From Daphnia carinata (lineage: Eukaryota; Arthropoda; Branchiopoda; Diplostraca; Daphniidae), in assembly GCF_022539665.2 (NCBI RefSeq), contig NC_081335.1, forward strand, positions 62,001 to 126,000: a stretch of 64,000 bases of DNA, written 5' to 3'. The translations under genes and the position numbers were made by a program. The notes beneath the pieces are model-generated. The model was given only the letters and a program-made list of their open reading frames with translations. It had not been told where the DNA came from and made no database searches. Position 1 is the stretch's first letter. Every line of letters begins with the position of its first letter. This document shows, one piece after another, positions 11,807 through 24,800 of this stretch.

Positions 11807-13200
11807 GATTTTGAGAGTTAAAAACAAGGAAACTGCTGGTCAGCTCCTCGTTCTATTATTTAAACGGAAATATGTACACAAATTTTATAAAAAAAGACTA
11901 TTTAAACATTTTTTTTGTAATTTAAAACTCATGTAGTATAAGCTTGAATAGAACTGCTAACAAAATACAAGTGGCCTATTCTTGGAATCGAAATGACATT
12001 TAAATCAAACAATTTTTACATTTCCTCAACAATTGGGCCCAGCTTTTTTTTTTTTTTTTTGAAGGAACTTGGAAAATCGGGGCGGAGTTTGGCTGCTGGC
12101 GATGTCACTTGTAATGGACGACGACTTCTTCCGTGCTAAGAATAACACACAACAACAACCAGTGTAATACCATAGACTACTATGCATCATTCCGGATACC
12201 GGCAACCGTTGATGTCTTTTTTTTCCCCATTTTCGTGCAGAGAAGGGGGAAAGATGTAAATAGACCCGTTTGCCTTTTTTGCTTGCCGCACTGTGCAAAA
12301 TATATAATTAACATGACGAAAAAAAATGGGGGTCTGTACTGTTTTGAACCACGGCACTCGACTGGAAAACGGCCAGCCGTCAGGTTCTGCTTGTTTTTAT
12401 TCCTTATTTTCTGCTTTTTAAATTTTATTAGCTTTCAATTGTGATTTTAACGTTTTCTTCATCTGTGCGAGCATAAAGCTACAGCAAAAAACAAGAAATT
12501 CAGATAGACAAACAATTCCAAGTATTTGTGTCCGACCCATCTGACATCATCTGGATGCGTCACAACAACTGACCCGATTTGTCTTCCTTTCTTTCTTGAC
12601 AAGCATTTTTTTAAAGCCGAAAACAAGAAGGAGTTTGTGTTCAATCGTTTGATTTCCTCCCTTTTCTTTTCTTTTGCCGAGACCCACCGTCGTTTGTGTA
12701 ACGTGACCAAGTAAGGTTTTGTTAGAAGAGTCCTATTGACTCTGTGCACCACTCTCACAACACCTACACAACAATCTGCCTACGTTTTTTCTTCGCTACC
12801 AAACTCAATACAAGAAAAAGGCTAAGGCTGGAAAACACCTTTTTTAGTCTACGTAGCCAAGAGGAGTAGTTGTTCTTAAGAGTCACCTAGCGGCGGTTAG
12901 AAGAACAACAACAATACCTCCCTCTTTATTTCACTCCCACCATCATCACAGACACACACACACACACACTGCACGACTGCCTCCTCCTCCCCATTTCTGT
13001 TTCGTTTGTTGCCTTGGAATACCGTCTGGCTATAGCCCGAGCGAAATCGACTGCTCTAGCCCTCGAGTTACACGCACACATAACACACTAGTGCAGCATA
13101 TATATACACACAGACAGACACACACGGGAGAAGTGAGTCGGTCTTGTCTTCTCCTTCTTGTGCTGCTGTGCTGTTGCGCTGTTGCGCTGCTGTTGACGCC
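11807..13200. other. 3' region of gene D and upstream region of amphiphysin
   Basis: AT-rich DNA with poly(T) runs up to about 12,060, then pyrimidine-rich sequence with a CA run at 12,953-12,969 and a TATATATAC stretch near 13,097 upstream of the amphiphysin start. The promoter and 5' UTR of amphiphysin probably lie in 12.9-13.2 kb. No coding frame is supported. Confidence 0.45.
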
Positions 13201-16200
13201 ATGGCTAGTGAATCGAAAGGTTTGGTGTTCGCCACGGCCGTGAAGAAACACGCTGGACGGGCAAAAGAAAAGGTATTTCCATCATTTCTTTCAGTCAGTT
13301 ATATTCTTAATTATCTCACTCGTCGATTGAAACTCTTCTCGATTATCGAATCTCGAGTTTTTCATCACTGTCTGTCCAGTTAGGTACCAGATGGTTTCAT
13401 TCTCTCTACCTCCTCTTATGCCAGTGTGTGTGTGTGTGTGTGTGTGTTGAGGCCTCTCTTTTTCGGCTGCTGGGGCGTCCAGAATTCATGACCTTGTATG
13501 GTCAATGGTGGCAACAGGTTGTTTTTATTCCCTTTCTTGGCCCTTTTTGGTTTCATAATCGTTATTAACACAGCATTTCTATTAGCCTTTTGATTTAATT
13601 TGGCTATCGACTTTTTGGGAAGCCTCTAATGTTTAATGATAATCTGACGATTAAAAAGTAAACGTTAAACGATTCGTCCCACATAGTTTGAAGGGAAAAA
13701 TTGTGTCATTGGTTGAATGCTTTGATGCGACCGTGACTCCCCGTTGCGTTTATTTATGGTAATTTCAATCGAAACAGCTGTCTCTTCTGGCTGTGGTGAC
13801 CCACATGCCCAATACTATCTCTTTTTTTTTCTCTCCTCTCCAACAGGCACGCACAGTCCTAGAAAAGCTTTAGTGTTGTTTATTCGAAGCAGCAAATTCA
13901 CTTCCCCTCAAGGTACACCCACCAAAGCTACTTTCTGATCATTTGATGTCCTTTTGCAGAGACCCAGACAGGTTTTTTTTTGTTTTCCCAGTTGTTCGGT
14001 CCATCACCATAAAGTGAAGATTCTCATTTTCAGAGTCACTCGTTGGGCTGTTGCATTCCAGGTGGCTCGTCTGTAGGAAAGTTAATGAAAAAAGCTTGAA
14101 GAAAAGAGAACATTCCCCTATGTGATTGTGACAGAATATTTTAAGTATTCACCGTCGTCTCGGTTGTCCTTGGCTTTCCTTTGAAAAAGGTGAGGGTGGG
14201 AGGGTGTGCTGCAACACTAAATTTAGACAGTGTGAGAGAAGAAAAAAGTAAAGAAGAAGAAGATGGTGTGTAGTGAACCGATTGCCAAGTTCCTTTCCGT
14301 TCTGCACAAGCCGAAGCTATAACACCGTTGTTTCTTTTTGTTTCCCACAAAAAAAGAAGAAGAGAGGTAGAGAAAAACATGCAGAGCAAGTCGGACAGTA
14401 GCAGCAACATATTTTTGCTCATGGTGCCAAGTAGCCGAGCAGTAGGGAAAGGAAATGGGAAAAAAAAAAACCGTACGACTCCGTTTGAATGGATCATAGC
14501 TAACAGACGCAGAGGGAGAACCAACTAGTAGACCAAAGCAGCAGCAGCAGCAGCGAAAACATATTAGAACCGGGATCCCGGTCACGGAAATAGAACGCCC
14601 ATCACCTATATATTATTTCGTATTTTATTTTTCTGCCGTTCCTCTTTTTTTTTTTTTTTGTTTTCAGCCCGTCACGGAGCAATGGCTCGTTGTTGAGCGA
14701 AATCTTTTATATTCAAAGTAAGAAGAATTTTCGCAATTGAAATTGATGGGGGGTTGAGAGAAAGAAAAAAAAACGGGAGCAGGAAATGGCGGTGGTTATC
14801 GACTTTCACAGTGTTTTGTAAAAGGAAAAATATTTTGTTGAAGAAGAGCCAAAAGAGCATTTATACCCAGAGGCAGTCTTTATCTTTAATAGCCTTTCAA
14901 CACACACCCACGATTTTTTTCCCATTTTTTTTTCGTTGTGGTTGTAGCCACGAGTCTACTTTTTTTTTAAAAGAAGTGGAAGACACGGTGTTGTAACTTG
15001 TCTTGTTTAGCGATGACGTTTTCATTTTTTTTTCTTTCTCGTCTGGTTTCGTGTGTTTTAGATCCTCCAGAAGGTGGGCAAGGTAGACCGGACGGCCGAC
15101 GAGATCTTTGACGACCACGTCCAGAATTTCAACAAGCAACAGAATGCGGCCAACAAACTGCAAAAGGAGCTCAACAACTACATCCGCTGTGTCAAAGGTG
15201 AAAAAACAAAACAAAAAACATGTAATTTTATTAGCTCTCGAGATCCGACTGAAATTCCGGATCGAACGTGATCCTCTTATGGATTAGTGGGCAGGGTGTT
15301 TTTGGATGCACCGTCGAGAGAGCCAAAAGGCCGGTCGGTGTTTATATATAAAATTCAGCTGCTTTCGTCTTTGCAACGAGACTCCTTGTAGTGTCTCATT
15401 CGATTGCACATCTCGTGTCCCGTTTTTTTTGTGTGTGTGCGGCTGTATTCACGTACGGTGTAGGAGAGGGGGAGGGGAAACACCGTCCAAAATTAGAAAA
15501 TCCCGACATGAACAGTGCAAACGAAAGGGGACGGACCAACTCTGCATATCAATGAAAGTAAATGCTAATAACGATGGCTAACGGTTTCTGCTTTTTCGAA
15601 TTACAGCGATGCAGGCGGCCAGCAAGACGCTTTACGAGTGCATGTCTGAAGTCTACGAGCCAGACTGGACGGGCCACGATTTGTTGACGGTCCAGTCGCA
15701 GAATATCGAAATGCTCTGGCAAGATCTGAGCCACAAGATGACGGATCAGGTCCTCATCCCGCTCAACACCTACCAGGGACAGTTTCCCGAAATGAGGGTA
15801 AGCCTTTTTAAAAAATGGTTTTATAAAATTGGATAGTAAATAACTGTAATTTTATCAACGGACAGAAAAAGATTGAAAAGAGAGGGAGGAAGCTTGTGGA
15901 CTATGACGGACAGCGACACAGTTTCCAGGCGTTGCAGAGCTCGAAGAAGCGCGAAGAAGTCAAGATTGGCCGGGCCAAGGAACAACTGGAGGAGGCCAAG
16001 CGGACGTTTGCCGTTTTCAACGCGGAATTGAATGAGGAATTGCCGGCCCTCTATGACTCGAGGTTGCCTTTCTTCATCACCAATTTGCAGACGTTGTTTT
16101 CGGCCGAGCAAGTCTTCCACTCGGAGCTCTCAAAGGTCCACGGTGAATTGGAATCCATCATCGACAAACTGGCCAAAGAGTCGAGCGGACGGACATCGTC

Positions 16201-17591
16201 GAGCCATTACAGGCGCAGCTCGCCGCCCACGCAGATGCTTTCTTCGCCCGCCAGCAACTCGCTCAACAGTCCCGAAAATGGTAAAATATCTTTATCTACC
16301 TTTAATCAAATGCACCTCGAATGATCAACTAACTATTTAAAAACAGTCATAAACTGAAAATTTATTGTTTTTGATCGTGTCTGTCCGCTTATCTAAAATT
16401 AACAAACATGGCGTGTATTGTCCCTTTTCTCTTTGTGTGTCGATTTGAAACACGTCGAAAAACAAATCAGTTGGTCGCGGATCGAGACTTGGTCGGTCAG
16501 AACAAGACGAGGACAGCACGATCAATAGTCCGTTTCATGACCACCACCATAATGACAACAACGACAGCATGAACTACAAGCAAACAGGAGGATTGAAGGA
16601 TTACGAACCGGTCGAAGTCGGTGCCCAAGTCGGCGAAATATCCACGTCGCCCACCAACAATGGGGCAGGAGGTACAGTGTGTCTCTGTGTGTGTGTGTGT
16701 GTCAATGTCAGGCATTAACTAAATTGCTTTTCGGCTGGTGTCTGTGTTATAACATAACGAGGATGAAATGAGCTAAAACAAAAAACATAGTTTAGTATTA
16801 TTAATGAATTTGGAGGGGTTTTGTTTGGTTTAACGACAAGTTGTATACCAACAACGTTTCGGTCTGTTTTTGTGTGTTACAGCCACGACGAACGGAGTGA
16901 ACAAGAGTCCGCCCAGCAGCGGAGGGCCAGGTGCACCAAGTCGCACCACCAATCAAAGGCCAGGAGTTGAAGAGCTTTATGATATTCCTATAGGTGCGCG
17001 AGACATCCCCCTTGTTTTTTTTTTATATCCTTCCCAACTCATCTTTTTCGTTGCTTTTCATTTCATCTAAAAAAAAAAATATTAAAAAAACATTAGCACT
17101 AACAAAAAGCACTTTAATTTTTTGGCTTTTCATTAGTTGAAATTCATTGTTTAAAAATTCAATCCCACGTTTATCGAATTGACATCATGTTGTTATTCTT
17201 AGGTGCTACGACGGATAACCTTCCGCCCGGTGTGCTGTACAGAGTCCGAGCCACTTACAAGTAAAATTTCCCCTTTGACACACATTTGCTTTGATACTAA
17301 CAGCGTTAATATATCGACAGGTATCAAGCGGAAGATGAGGATGAGTTGTCACTCGAGGTGGGCGATACTGTTCAGGTGATTGAATACGAAGATCCCGAAG
17401 AACAGGTATTACAATCAAGATTTTCATTCTTGTTTCGATCAAGTGTTGACTTCATAACGATTAACCGTATTTTTCCTCGTCATCATTTCAATCCCACCTA
17501 AATGGAGCAGGAGGAAGGTTGGCTCATGGGCATCAAAGAGGCGACGGGACGCCAAGGTCTCTTTCCGGCCAACTTTACTCGTCCCATCTGA
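13201..17591 (+). CDS. Amph: Amphiphysin (BIN1 family), N-BAR and SH3 protein
   Basis: Exons 13201-13272, 15062-15197, 15607-15797, 15866-16280, 16471-16671, 16883-16993, 17203-17260, 17321-17405 and 17511-17591 give 449 residues. The N-terminal amphipathic helix (MASESKGLVFATAVKKH) is followed by a BAR domain of about 220 residues (ILQKVGKVDRTADEIFDDHV; DYDGQRHSFQALQ; EELPALYDSR). A variable Ser/Asn/Pro linker comes next, and the C-terminal SH3 domain starts RVRATYKYQAEDEDELSLE and ends GLFPANFTRPI. The family binds and bends membranes and recruits partners through SH3; insect Amph organises muscle T-tubules. No clathrin/AP2 box is evident in the linker, as in insects. The 1.8 kb first intron is typical for regulatory content. 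The linker exons are candidates for alternative splicing. Confidence 0.95.
13273..15061 (+). other. Large first intron of amphiphysin
   Basis: 1,789 bp from a GTATTT donor to a TTTTAG acceptor. It contains a TG run at about 13,425-13,447 and several poly(T) runs. No open frame inside it looks coding. It is the only large intron of this gene and the most likely place for enhancers. Confidence 0.6.
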
Positions 17592-19089
17592 GGTGAATGA
17601 ACAGCCACGCACACAATCATGGAAGAAGAAATAGATCAAACAACATACGAGACTCATTTAAGAAACAAGTGAAATCAACGAATCTGAACGGAAAAATGAG
17701 AGATCTGGGGCTTAAAGAAGCAGCTCAAACGATGAGAAAAGACTAAAAAAAAAAAAAAACGCAAGACAACATTGAAACCAGCTATCAACACACACTCTTA
17801 TTCAACTCCTCCTCTTTTCTTTATTGGAACAAAAGGGAAAAGAATCGAACAATTTTTTTTTTCCGTCTCTGGTATGGAAAGTGTTAATTAGATCTGATGC
17901 ACTCTCATTTCATCATCGCCCTCCTTTACACCTTTATTTTTTTTTTTTTTTAAGGAGGAGCGAGATGTTTTTACCTCCATCCTTTTCCCCCCTTTCCCAG
18001 TGGCCGTAGGTGTTACATGATATTCCCCACTTTTCCGCCTTTATTAAGTCTTTCTTATTATTAATTTTTTTTTTGCAAAAAAAAAAAAAGTGTGCCATGA
18101 ATCTCTTCCCGCCCCCTTTTTTTGTTATTTTTGCGTGTGCTAAAGGTGTGTGACACTCGGTAACGACAAGGATCGTCTTCTTCTCCATCCAAATTAGCAA
18201 AGAAACAAGTGGTGAAACTTTACTTCTTTTTAATTATTTTGTCTATCGGAAGACTCGCATGAATTTCTTTTTCCCTCCTTTTTTTTTCCCTTTTGTTTCT
18301 CTTCCCGACTTACAAACAAGACAAAAAACAATTAATATGATTTATATTTTCTAGTTTAATCCTGTTGAGATAATATAGCCATAAAGACATTGAGTTTATT
18401 ATTATTATTGTCGCAATAATTCATTGACGGCCATATTTTGACGCACTTTCCCCCTTTTTTTCTATCGCGCCTTTCTTATTTTTTCTCGAGTATTTCCGAT
18501 GGCAAAGACAAACAAATCCCAACGTCCATTTTTTGTTGAATCGAGCAAATAACAAAAAAAAAACAAACAGGTGCCTTGTGTGTGTGATGGAGAAATGCAA
18601 ACAAAAATGTGACAGCTGTTTTTTTTTTTTTTCAAATAATATTTTAATCTTAAGTATCTAGCTGCAGAAGCAAAAAGACAAGATATTAGGTGATTTGATA
18701 TGTTATTTTTCATTTTAAATTATGATCCGCACTGCTGCTGCACACAACCAATTGCGATGGGCTTCCCATAAAATTCCCTCCCTTTTAAACCAATAAAAGA
18801 TCCTTTCTGTTTCTGCCCTCTATCCCAATCTTTTTTTTTTATTTGAATCCAATAAAAAGATAGTCGATTAATCTAAACCCAAATGTCGAGTTTTTTTTTT
18901 CTTTCCAACGTGAAAGGCCACCACACGTTTAACGTTGATGGATCTCAGATGGTTGGCGGAGAGGAAAAGGGGCCTCGGAGGTTTAGTCGTGGAACAGCCG
19001 TCAAGCTGACGGGTTGCGCGCTTAATTTCCTCTTTGCATCTCCAGACTTGAGCTTTTTTTTTCAGGTCGAAATCATTTGCCACGTGAAA
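17592..19089. other. Amphiphysin 3' UTR and intergenic DNA
   Basis: Long AT- and T-rich stretch with several AATAAA-type signals, for example near 18,790 and 18,850, consistent with a long 3' UTR. No protein-coding signal is seen. An acceptor-like TTTTTTTTCAG just before 19,065 probably begins the first coding exon of the next gene. Confidence 0.45.
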
Positions 19090-19869
19090 ATGCGGTCATC
19101 ACTCCGCTGCCTCGTTTTCTTGTTGGTCACCGTCTCTTGCATAGGTACAACCTGTTTAATTTGTATCAGATTTAAATTTTAATTTAAACAAAATCAAAAT
19201 TAACAGAGAAGCGGTAAAATTAACGTAACGTTGAGTTATGATTTGTAGAGCCAATGTCCCGTTAGGTTCCTCTCGACAAGAGACCCTATGTTTTTGACTA
19301 AAGGAAAGGTATCGATAACTTTTAACGGTGCCCAAGATCATTCATTATGTAAAACATTTTCCTGGTTCGCAGAGATCAAAAGATCTTCATGGCTCAGGAT
19401 GGAGAGAATCGTTGTGTTGTGCGTGACTGACGAACCTTTTGTTTCTTTGTTCTCAACTTCTTCAGGTCTCGGTCACTGCGGAGCCTTACGGAATCCCTAC
19501 GAGATGTGGACTCGTGTCGTCAGTAAAGAAATGGAATGCTGGGCTAATCGGTTGTTGGACATTGGGAACAACCAAGCGAGACATGCAATTGAGGCCGTAC
19601 AACATCGAACTGTTGCTGCTCTTGATGGTGTAGGCAGGAAAGGAAGAGACCTCCGTTCCGCTCTGACGACGCGAAACTTAAGTCTTGCCGTACGCAGTGG
19701 CATTAGCCGCTTGCTCGGATTTCCATCAAAATCGGCCTATTTCGCCTTTTGGAAGAAACTTTTTCTTTTCGATGTGGTCGCTAATGTCGCCAGAGTCGGT
19801 GGATCCCTTTTTCTTTATGTTTTTGCTCCTCATTTGTATCAATCACTTCCCGGCGGGTTGATTGGTTAA
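19090..19869 (+). CDS. Small secreted or membrane protein of unknown function
   Basis: Exon 19090-19144 encodes a signal peptide (MRSSLRCLVFLLVTVSCI). Exon 19466-19869 joins in phase after a CTTCTTCAG acceptor and runs to TAA. The mature part (about 133 residues) begins GLGHCGALRNPYEMW and includes an Arg-rich middle and a hydrophobic C-terminal stretch (SLFLYVFAPHLYQSL) that could sit in a membrane. I do not recognise the family. An unseen middle exon within the 321-bp intron cannot be excluded, although an open frame continues upstream of 19466 without a good acceptor. Confidence 0.55.
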
Positions 19870-20412
19870 ACATAGTTTCCCCCTCCAAAAGTGATGGAAT
19901 ATTTCAGTGCCATATTTAACGCTAGAGGGCCGAATGTTAAATGGAGGGCACAGGTATCATGCAGGTGGACTCGTACCGGTAATATCACGCAAGCTTCAAT
20001 TCTGTTCGTCCATTACTTCAATGTAATAACTTGTTCATTTCCATAATGTTTGTGTGGCTGCGGTCGACTGGTATGCCCGTCGAATTCCGTCGGCAGTGAC
20101 TTGAGTTCCCCTTTCAACTGTCAAGTTTAAGGTAAAACAATAGGCTGTCTGCAGATGACAGTTGGTTTCACCTTTGAGAACAAAAAAGTGATGGGGTCTT
20201 ATTCTAGCCATAAAATTTAACTATTTAATTAATATTTATTTTACCTGCAATAGAACCATCCATCGTTTCTTTTTTTTACTGTAATGCTATGGCTATTTTT
20301 TTATACACTGTGAACAGCTTCGCCTAGCTTATTTAGATATGTATTCAACTTCAAGCAGTTGATGCTCGCGGCAGTGTTGATGGATTTTGGACTGATAATG
20401 GTTGCAGTAACC

Positions 20413-20597
20413 TTAGGCCAATTTCCATTCATAGATTGGATGGATCTGCAGTAAACAGCTAGCAGCCACTGAAACAAATTTCAGTGGCTCCTCAATGGCA
20501 ATCTGATCACCATTATTTTGCTCTTGATCAGAATTTGACAAGGCAACCTTTTGCCGCTTTTTGGGAAGCCAAGCTCCATTATATGTGCGAGATTTTT
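20413..20597 (-). pseudogene. Orphan minus-strand exon-like frame
   Basis: After a CTTACAG acceptor on the minus strand, an open frame reads RTYNGAWLPKKRQKVALSN, then an acidic Glu/Gln/Asp stretch, and ends in TAA at 20413-20415. Composition resembles real protein and not simple repeat. There is no Met and no clear 5' partner exon. It may be a remnant of a degraded gene that also left the ankyrin-like piece to the right. Confidence 0.3.
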
Positions 20598-21109
20598 CTG
20601 TAAGTACAGAAAATGAAGCCCAATTATTTCATCTTTTTTAATGTTACATATTATCGCATCAAAATATTCCGAGATTGCGAGACGAATTATTGTTTACATT
20701 GTTGGTAAGTTTTCTAAAGACGTCTGCTACGACGTAATCAAGTCAACGTAAAATAGTAGCGGCTCGTTGGCGCGTTCAAATCAGACGAGCCGCTGCAGTT
20801 CCAGCTCGCCTGTTTTCCCATCAACACTCATTTGCTTTTCACCTTTGTTGACGATAGGTCTGTCGAACTTGAGAACAGTTGGGAAAACACAATAAAGAGT
20901 TGGTTTCACAAGTGTTTATACAACATGTAACGACAGATCTTTCCCATTTTATGCGACCATCCAAAAGATATTAGAGCCAAATCGTTTCATACTTGGGTTG
21001 AAACGAAAAAAAGAAATGGTAGTTCGATAAACAGCAGAACGGAATTCCATGCTTTTTATTCAATTAACGACAACTTGCAAAACAATGTTAAGTGAGTTGG
21101 TCTATGTTT

Positions 21110-21640
21110 CAAAAGAAATTTCATTTCTGCTGGAGAATTTGGCTGCTAAATATTTAAGAGGAAATCCGTAGTTGTTGACCCTCTTTTGATAATCTGAAAT
21201 TCGTTTGTAAAGAAGTTTTTTTTGCCCATCTTTAACAAATTCTAATGCAGTTTTCCCACTTGATTAGGATAATCCAGTCGAGTCCCGCCATTTAGCAACA
21301 CCTGAACCGCATTTGCAATTGTGGGAGTCCAGGCATCCCAAGTAATTCGCGGAATCGTTCCGTTGTTCAGCATCTTAAAACTGCTCCAACGTAACCAACA
21401 TAAAATACCATAGGTATATTGAGCTGTGTCACTAATCTGCATACTCGTTCAAGTTGATAAAGAGACAAAGGTTGGGACGATGATTAAGCTAATGAAGAAT
21501 GCGATGGATACCAAAATGGACCTGAGTGGAAAATTCCATATTGCGCTGGTTGACTAAGTCGTCTACTTCATCTGTGGTGAAAAATTCTGAAATAAATCCG
21601 CTCTAAGACTGAGATAGTATACATGATGTTTATTTTTAAA
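21110..21640 (-). pseudogene. Degenerate ankyrin-repeat gene remnant
   Basis: On the minus strand the frame AVQVLLNGGTRLDYPNQVGK resembles an ankyrin repeat. One base later in another frame it continues TALEFVKDGQKKLL, the expected ankyrin continuation, so a single-base deletion in an A-run near 21,250 breaks it. A second piece (FFTTDEVDDLVNQRN) lies at about 21,530-21,600 and is interrupted by stops. The ankyrin call rests on the LLxxGAxxxxxxxxGxTAL pattern only. Confidence 0.45.
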
Positions 21641-21879
21641 AAATTATAGTTTTCTTATCAAATTTCCTTAGCTAGTGAGTTGCGTTGCTGGCAGGTGGCT
21701 ATTGTTATTTTAAAGCAGACGGCTCATTCAACGTCATACCATTCAGTTTCAGTGCAATGCCCGTTACGTATTGGAGCGGGACTTCTTTTAATCCGTCTCC
21801 GTGACATTTATTAATAGTAGAATTATTGGTCTTACTTGCCAAGTGAATTTAAATACCAGTATAGTTAAATTAAAATAAT

Positions 21880-24800
21880 ATGCGGATCAGAAAAACTAGT
21901 CTACTTTTTAGTCTGAGTTGTTTGGTTGTCTTTGGGTGCATTGTGTTGCTGCTTGGTCGAAACAAGAATTTGGTTGGTGACGAAGAGGTGAGTTTCGAAA
22001 TCTAATTAGAACCTTTATCATTTCTTATTTGTATTGCATTTAAATTGTCTTTTACCTAGAATGATGTTGAAGATTTGGAAAACAAGGTGAAAGAACTTGA
22101 GCGGGATTTGCAGAGAAATTATGAAATTGTACAAAAGATAGGAAAATCTGTTTCTGATCTCCTTAAACAATCATCTGGGCAAGGCGAAGCAGATTATCAT
22201 AAAGCTGCTGAGATAAAACAAGTCCAACAAATAGTGGATGGGAAAATTGGAACCCAAAATTGCATGTTTGTTGAACAAACTCCACCACAACCTAATTTGC
22301 AGATGCTCAAGTTGTACAGCAAGATGAAGTTTGACAACCCAGATGGTGGAGCATGGAAGCAAGGGTGGGATGTCCAATATGATGACAGCCAGTTCTCGGA
22401 AGACAACAAGCTAAAAGTTTTCGTGGTTCCCCATTCGCACAATGATCCCGGGTGGATTAAAACTATCCAAAAATATTATGAAGACCAAACTAGGCATATT
22501 TTAAATAACATGATACGAAAAGTGAGTGAAGAAGAAAAACGCAAATTCATCTGGGCAGAAGTCTCCTACCTGGATTTGTGGTGGAAAGAATCGGAACCAC
22601 AGGCCAGAGACAAGTTTAAAAAGCTTGTTGACAAAGGCCAGATTGAAATAGTTACAGGTGGGTGGGTGATGAACGATGAAGCCAATACGCACTATTACGG
22701 AATGATTGAACAGCTGACATCTGGCCATGAATGGCTCAAACAGAAGCTGAACTTTTCTCCCCGAAATGGCTGGGCTGTTGATCCCTTTGGCTATTCCAGC
22801 AGTATGGCCTATCTATTGAAGAGAAGTGGTCTTGAAAACATGGTCATTCAGCGAGTTCATTACGCCATAAAAAAAGTCATGGCAGCACAGAAGACTTTAG
22901 AGTTCCGTTGGCGACAAAATTGGGGCAAGCTGCATAATTCGGTTTACTTATTTCATTTGATATCGTTAAATCTTATTCTCTTCTAGATCGCGATGGACAA
23001 ACCGAAATGCTCTGTCACATGATGCCATTCTACAGCTATGATATACCACATACGTGCGGTCCAGATCCCAAAATTTGCTGCCAATTTGATTTCCGTCGCT
23101 TGAGGTATTACGAACCCTATTGGCAACATGTTCTAGTTGAAACTAAACGTTTCGCCGTGTAGTACGTCAGGTCAAACTCCTATTCACTGCCCGTGGAGAG
23201 TCCCACCGCAACCCATCACCGAGGCCAATGTTCACAATAGGGCTGCGCTTTTGCTGGATCAGTATCGCAAAAAATCCAGCTTGTACAAAACAAATGTGCT
23301 GATGATCCAACTGGGTGATGATTTCCGTTACGTTACGGCTACCGAATACGACCAGCAATTCATAAATGTAAAATAGCTTAATATTTTTCTCCAATCACAT
23401 AGTGTCATTGATTTCAACGATTTTTTTCGACGCAGTACCAAAAATTGTTCGATTACATGAACAGCCGCAAGGACTGGTTCGTGGAGGCTCAGTTTGGAAC
23501 ATTGAAAGATTATTTTGACGCTCTCCGGACAAGCGTGGCCCAATCGGTGGAGACTTTTCCATCTTTATCCGGCGATTTTTTTACTTACGCAGATATTGAC
23601 GACCATTATTGGAGTGGTTATTATACGACGCGTCCATTTTACAAGCTACTCGACCGAGTGTTGGAATCGTATCTGAGATCAGCTGAAATTATTTATTCCA
23701 TGACTTGGTCGCACCTCCATCGCCTGTCGGCCGTTCCCGATCGATCCCGCAACTGGATGGGGCGCATGATGGCGCTATTGTCGCAGGCCCGACGTCACCT
23801 GGCCGTCTTCCAGCACCACGACGGCATCACGGGGACGGAGAGAGACCATGTTGTCCAAGACTATGCCAAAATGATGCAGAAGGGCATTCAAAACAGTCAG
23901 CTGATTATTCAACAGTGCGCACACTATTTACTTCATCCGGATCAGGTTATTTATTCGTGGAATTTTCTTGAGTGTTTCAAACAATTTAAACCTTTTTCTC
24001 TAGGCCAATTACGAGCCTGAGTTAGATACTCTTCATTTCTCTGTCGACGATGAATACTCGAAACCGAATGAACTGCCAATGAAAAGTCTCATTCGCGTGC
24101 AAAGATCAAAACGTCACATCATATTTTACAACTCGCTGGCTTCCGAACGCATCCAAGTCGTTACCCTCCGTGTATCACATTATAATGTCGAGGTAAAATA
24201 TCAAATCTTAATGTCATCTGCTTCTTGGGTGCTCACTTAAAATGTGGATACTTTTATTTTTCTTTCAAAAGGTAACGAATGATCAGTTGAAGCCGGTCAA
24301 TACTCAAGTCAGTCCCGTTTTCATTACCTCGCATCAACTATCCAGTGAGGAATTCGAAATTTCATTTCTCGTTTCTGTTCCGCCGTTGGGCATGTCCACG
24401 TACACCATCTGCCAGTTCGACGGAACCATCCAAGAAAATGTGTAAGTCAATAGGAAACGATCGAAAAAAAGCAAAGAAGAAAACAGCTCGATAATTGATT
24501 TGTATTGTTGTTGCAGACATTTGGAAGTGTCTCGGATTGTAGTGAGGGAATCACGATCCATCGATTCCGTTGCCCCGTTCACGGTCGACATTAAGGAGCA
24601 ATTCGAGCCTTTCACGCTGAAGAACTCGAATTTAAAGGCAACCTTCGACTCAAACGGCCTTTTGACCTCAATAAGTCAAGATCATCGTGAAACTGTGTCT
24701 ATTGCTATTCAATTTGTTCATTACGGAACACGTGGAGGCCACCAGGCCATGAGCGGGGCCTACATTTTCCTACCAGACGGGCCGGCCAAATTGCTGGAGC

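Larger units (their letters stand above)
19870..21879. other. Gene-poor interval with minus-strand gene remnants
   Basis: 2 kb with no intact gene. Two minus-strand segments (20413-20597 and about 21110-21640) read like decayed exons and are listed separately. The rest is AT-rich, with an imperfect GC-richer patch near 20,740-20,830 that I cannot assign. Confidence 0.45.

Noticed and set aside
12026-12758. Overlapping 90-100 codon frames on both strands upstream of amphiphysin
   Set aside because: No splice continuity, poly-Lys and poly-Phe content, no motif; treated as intergenic.
14141-14585. Two long minus-strand frames in amphiphysin intron 1
   Set aside because: Phe/Ser/Leu-rich translation of a purine-rich intron; no start context, splice signals or protein-like pattern.
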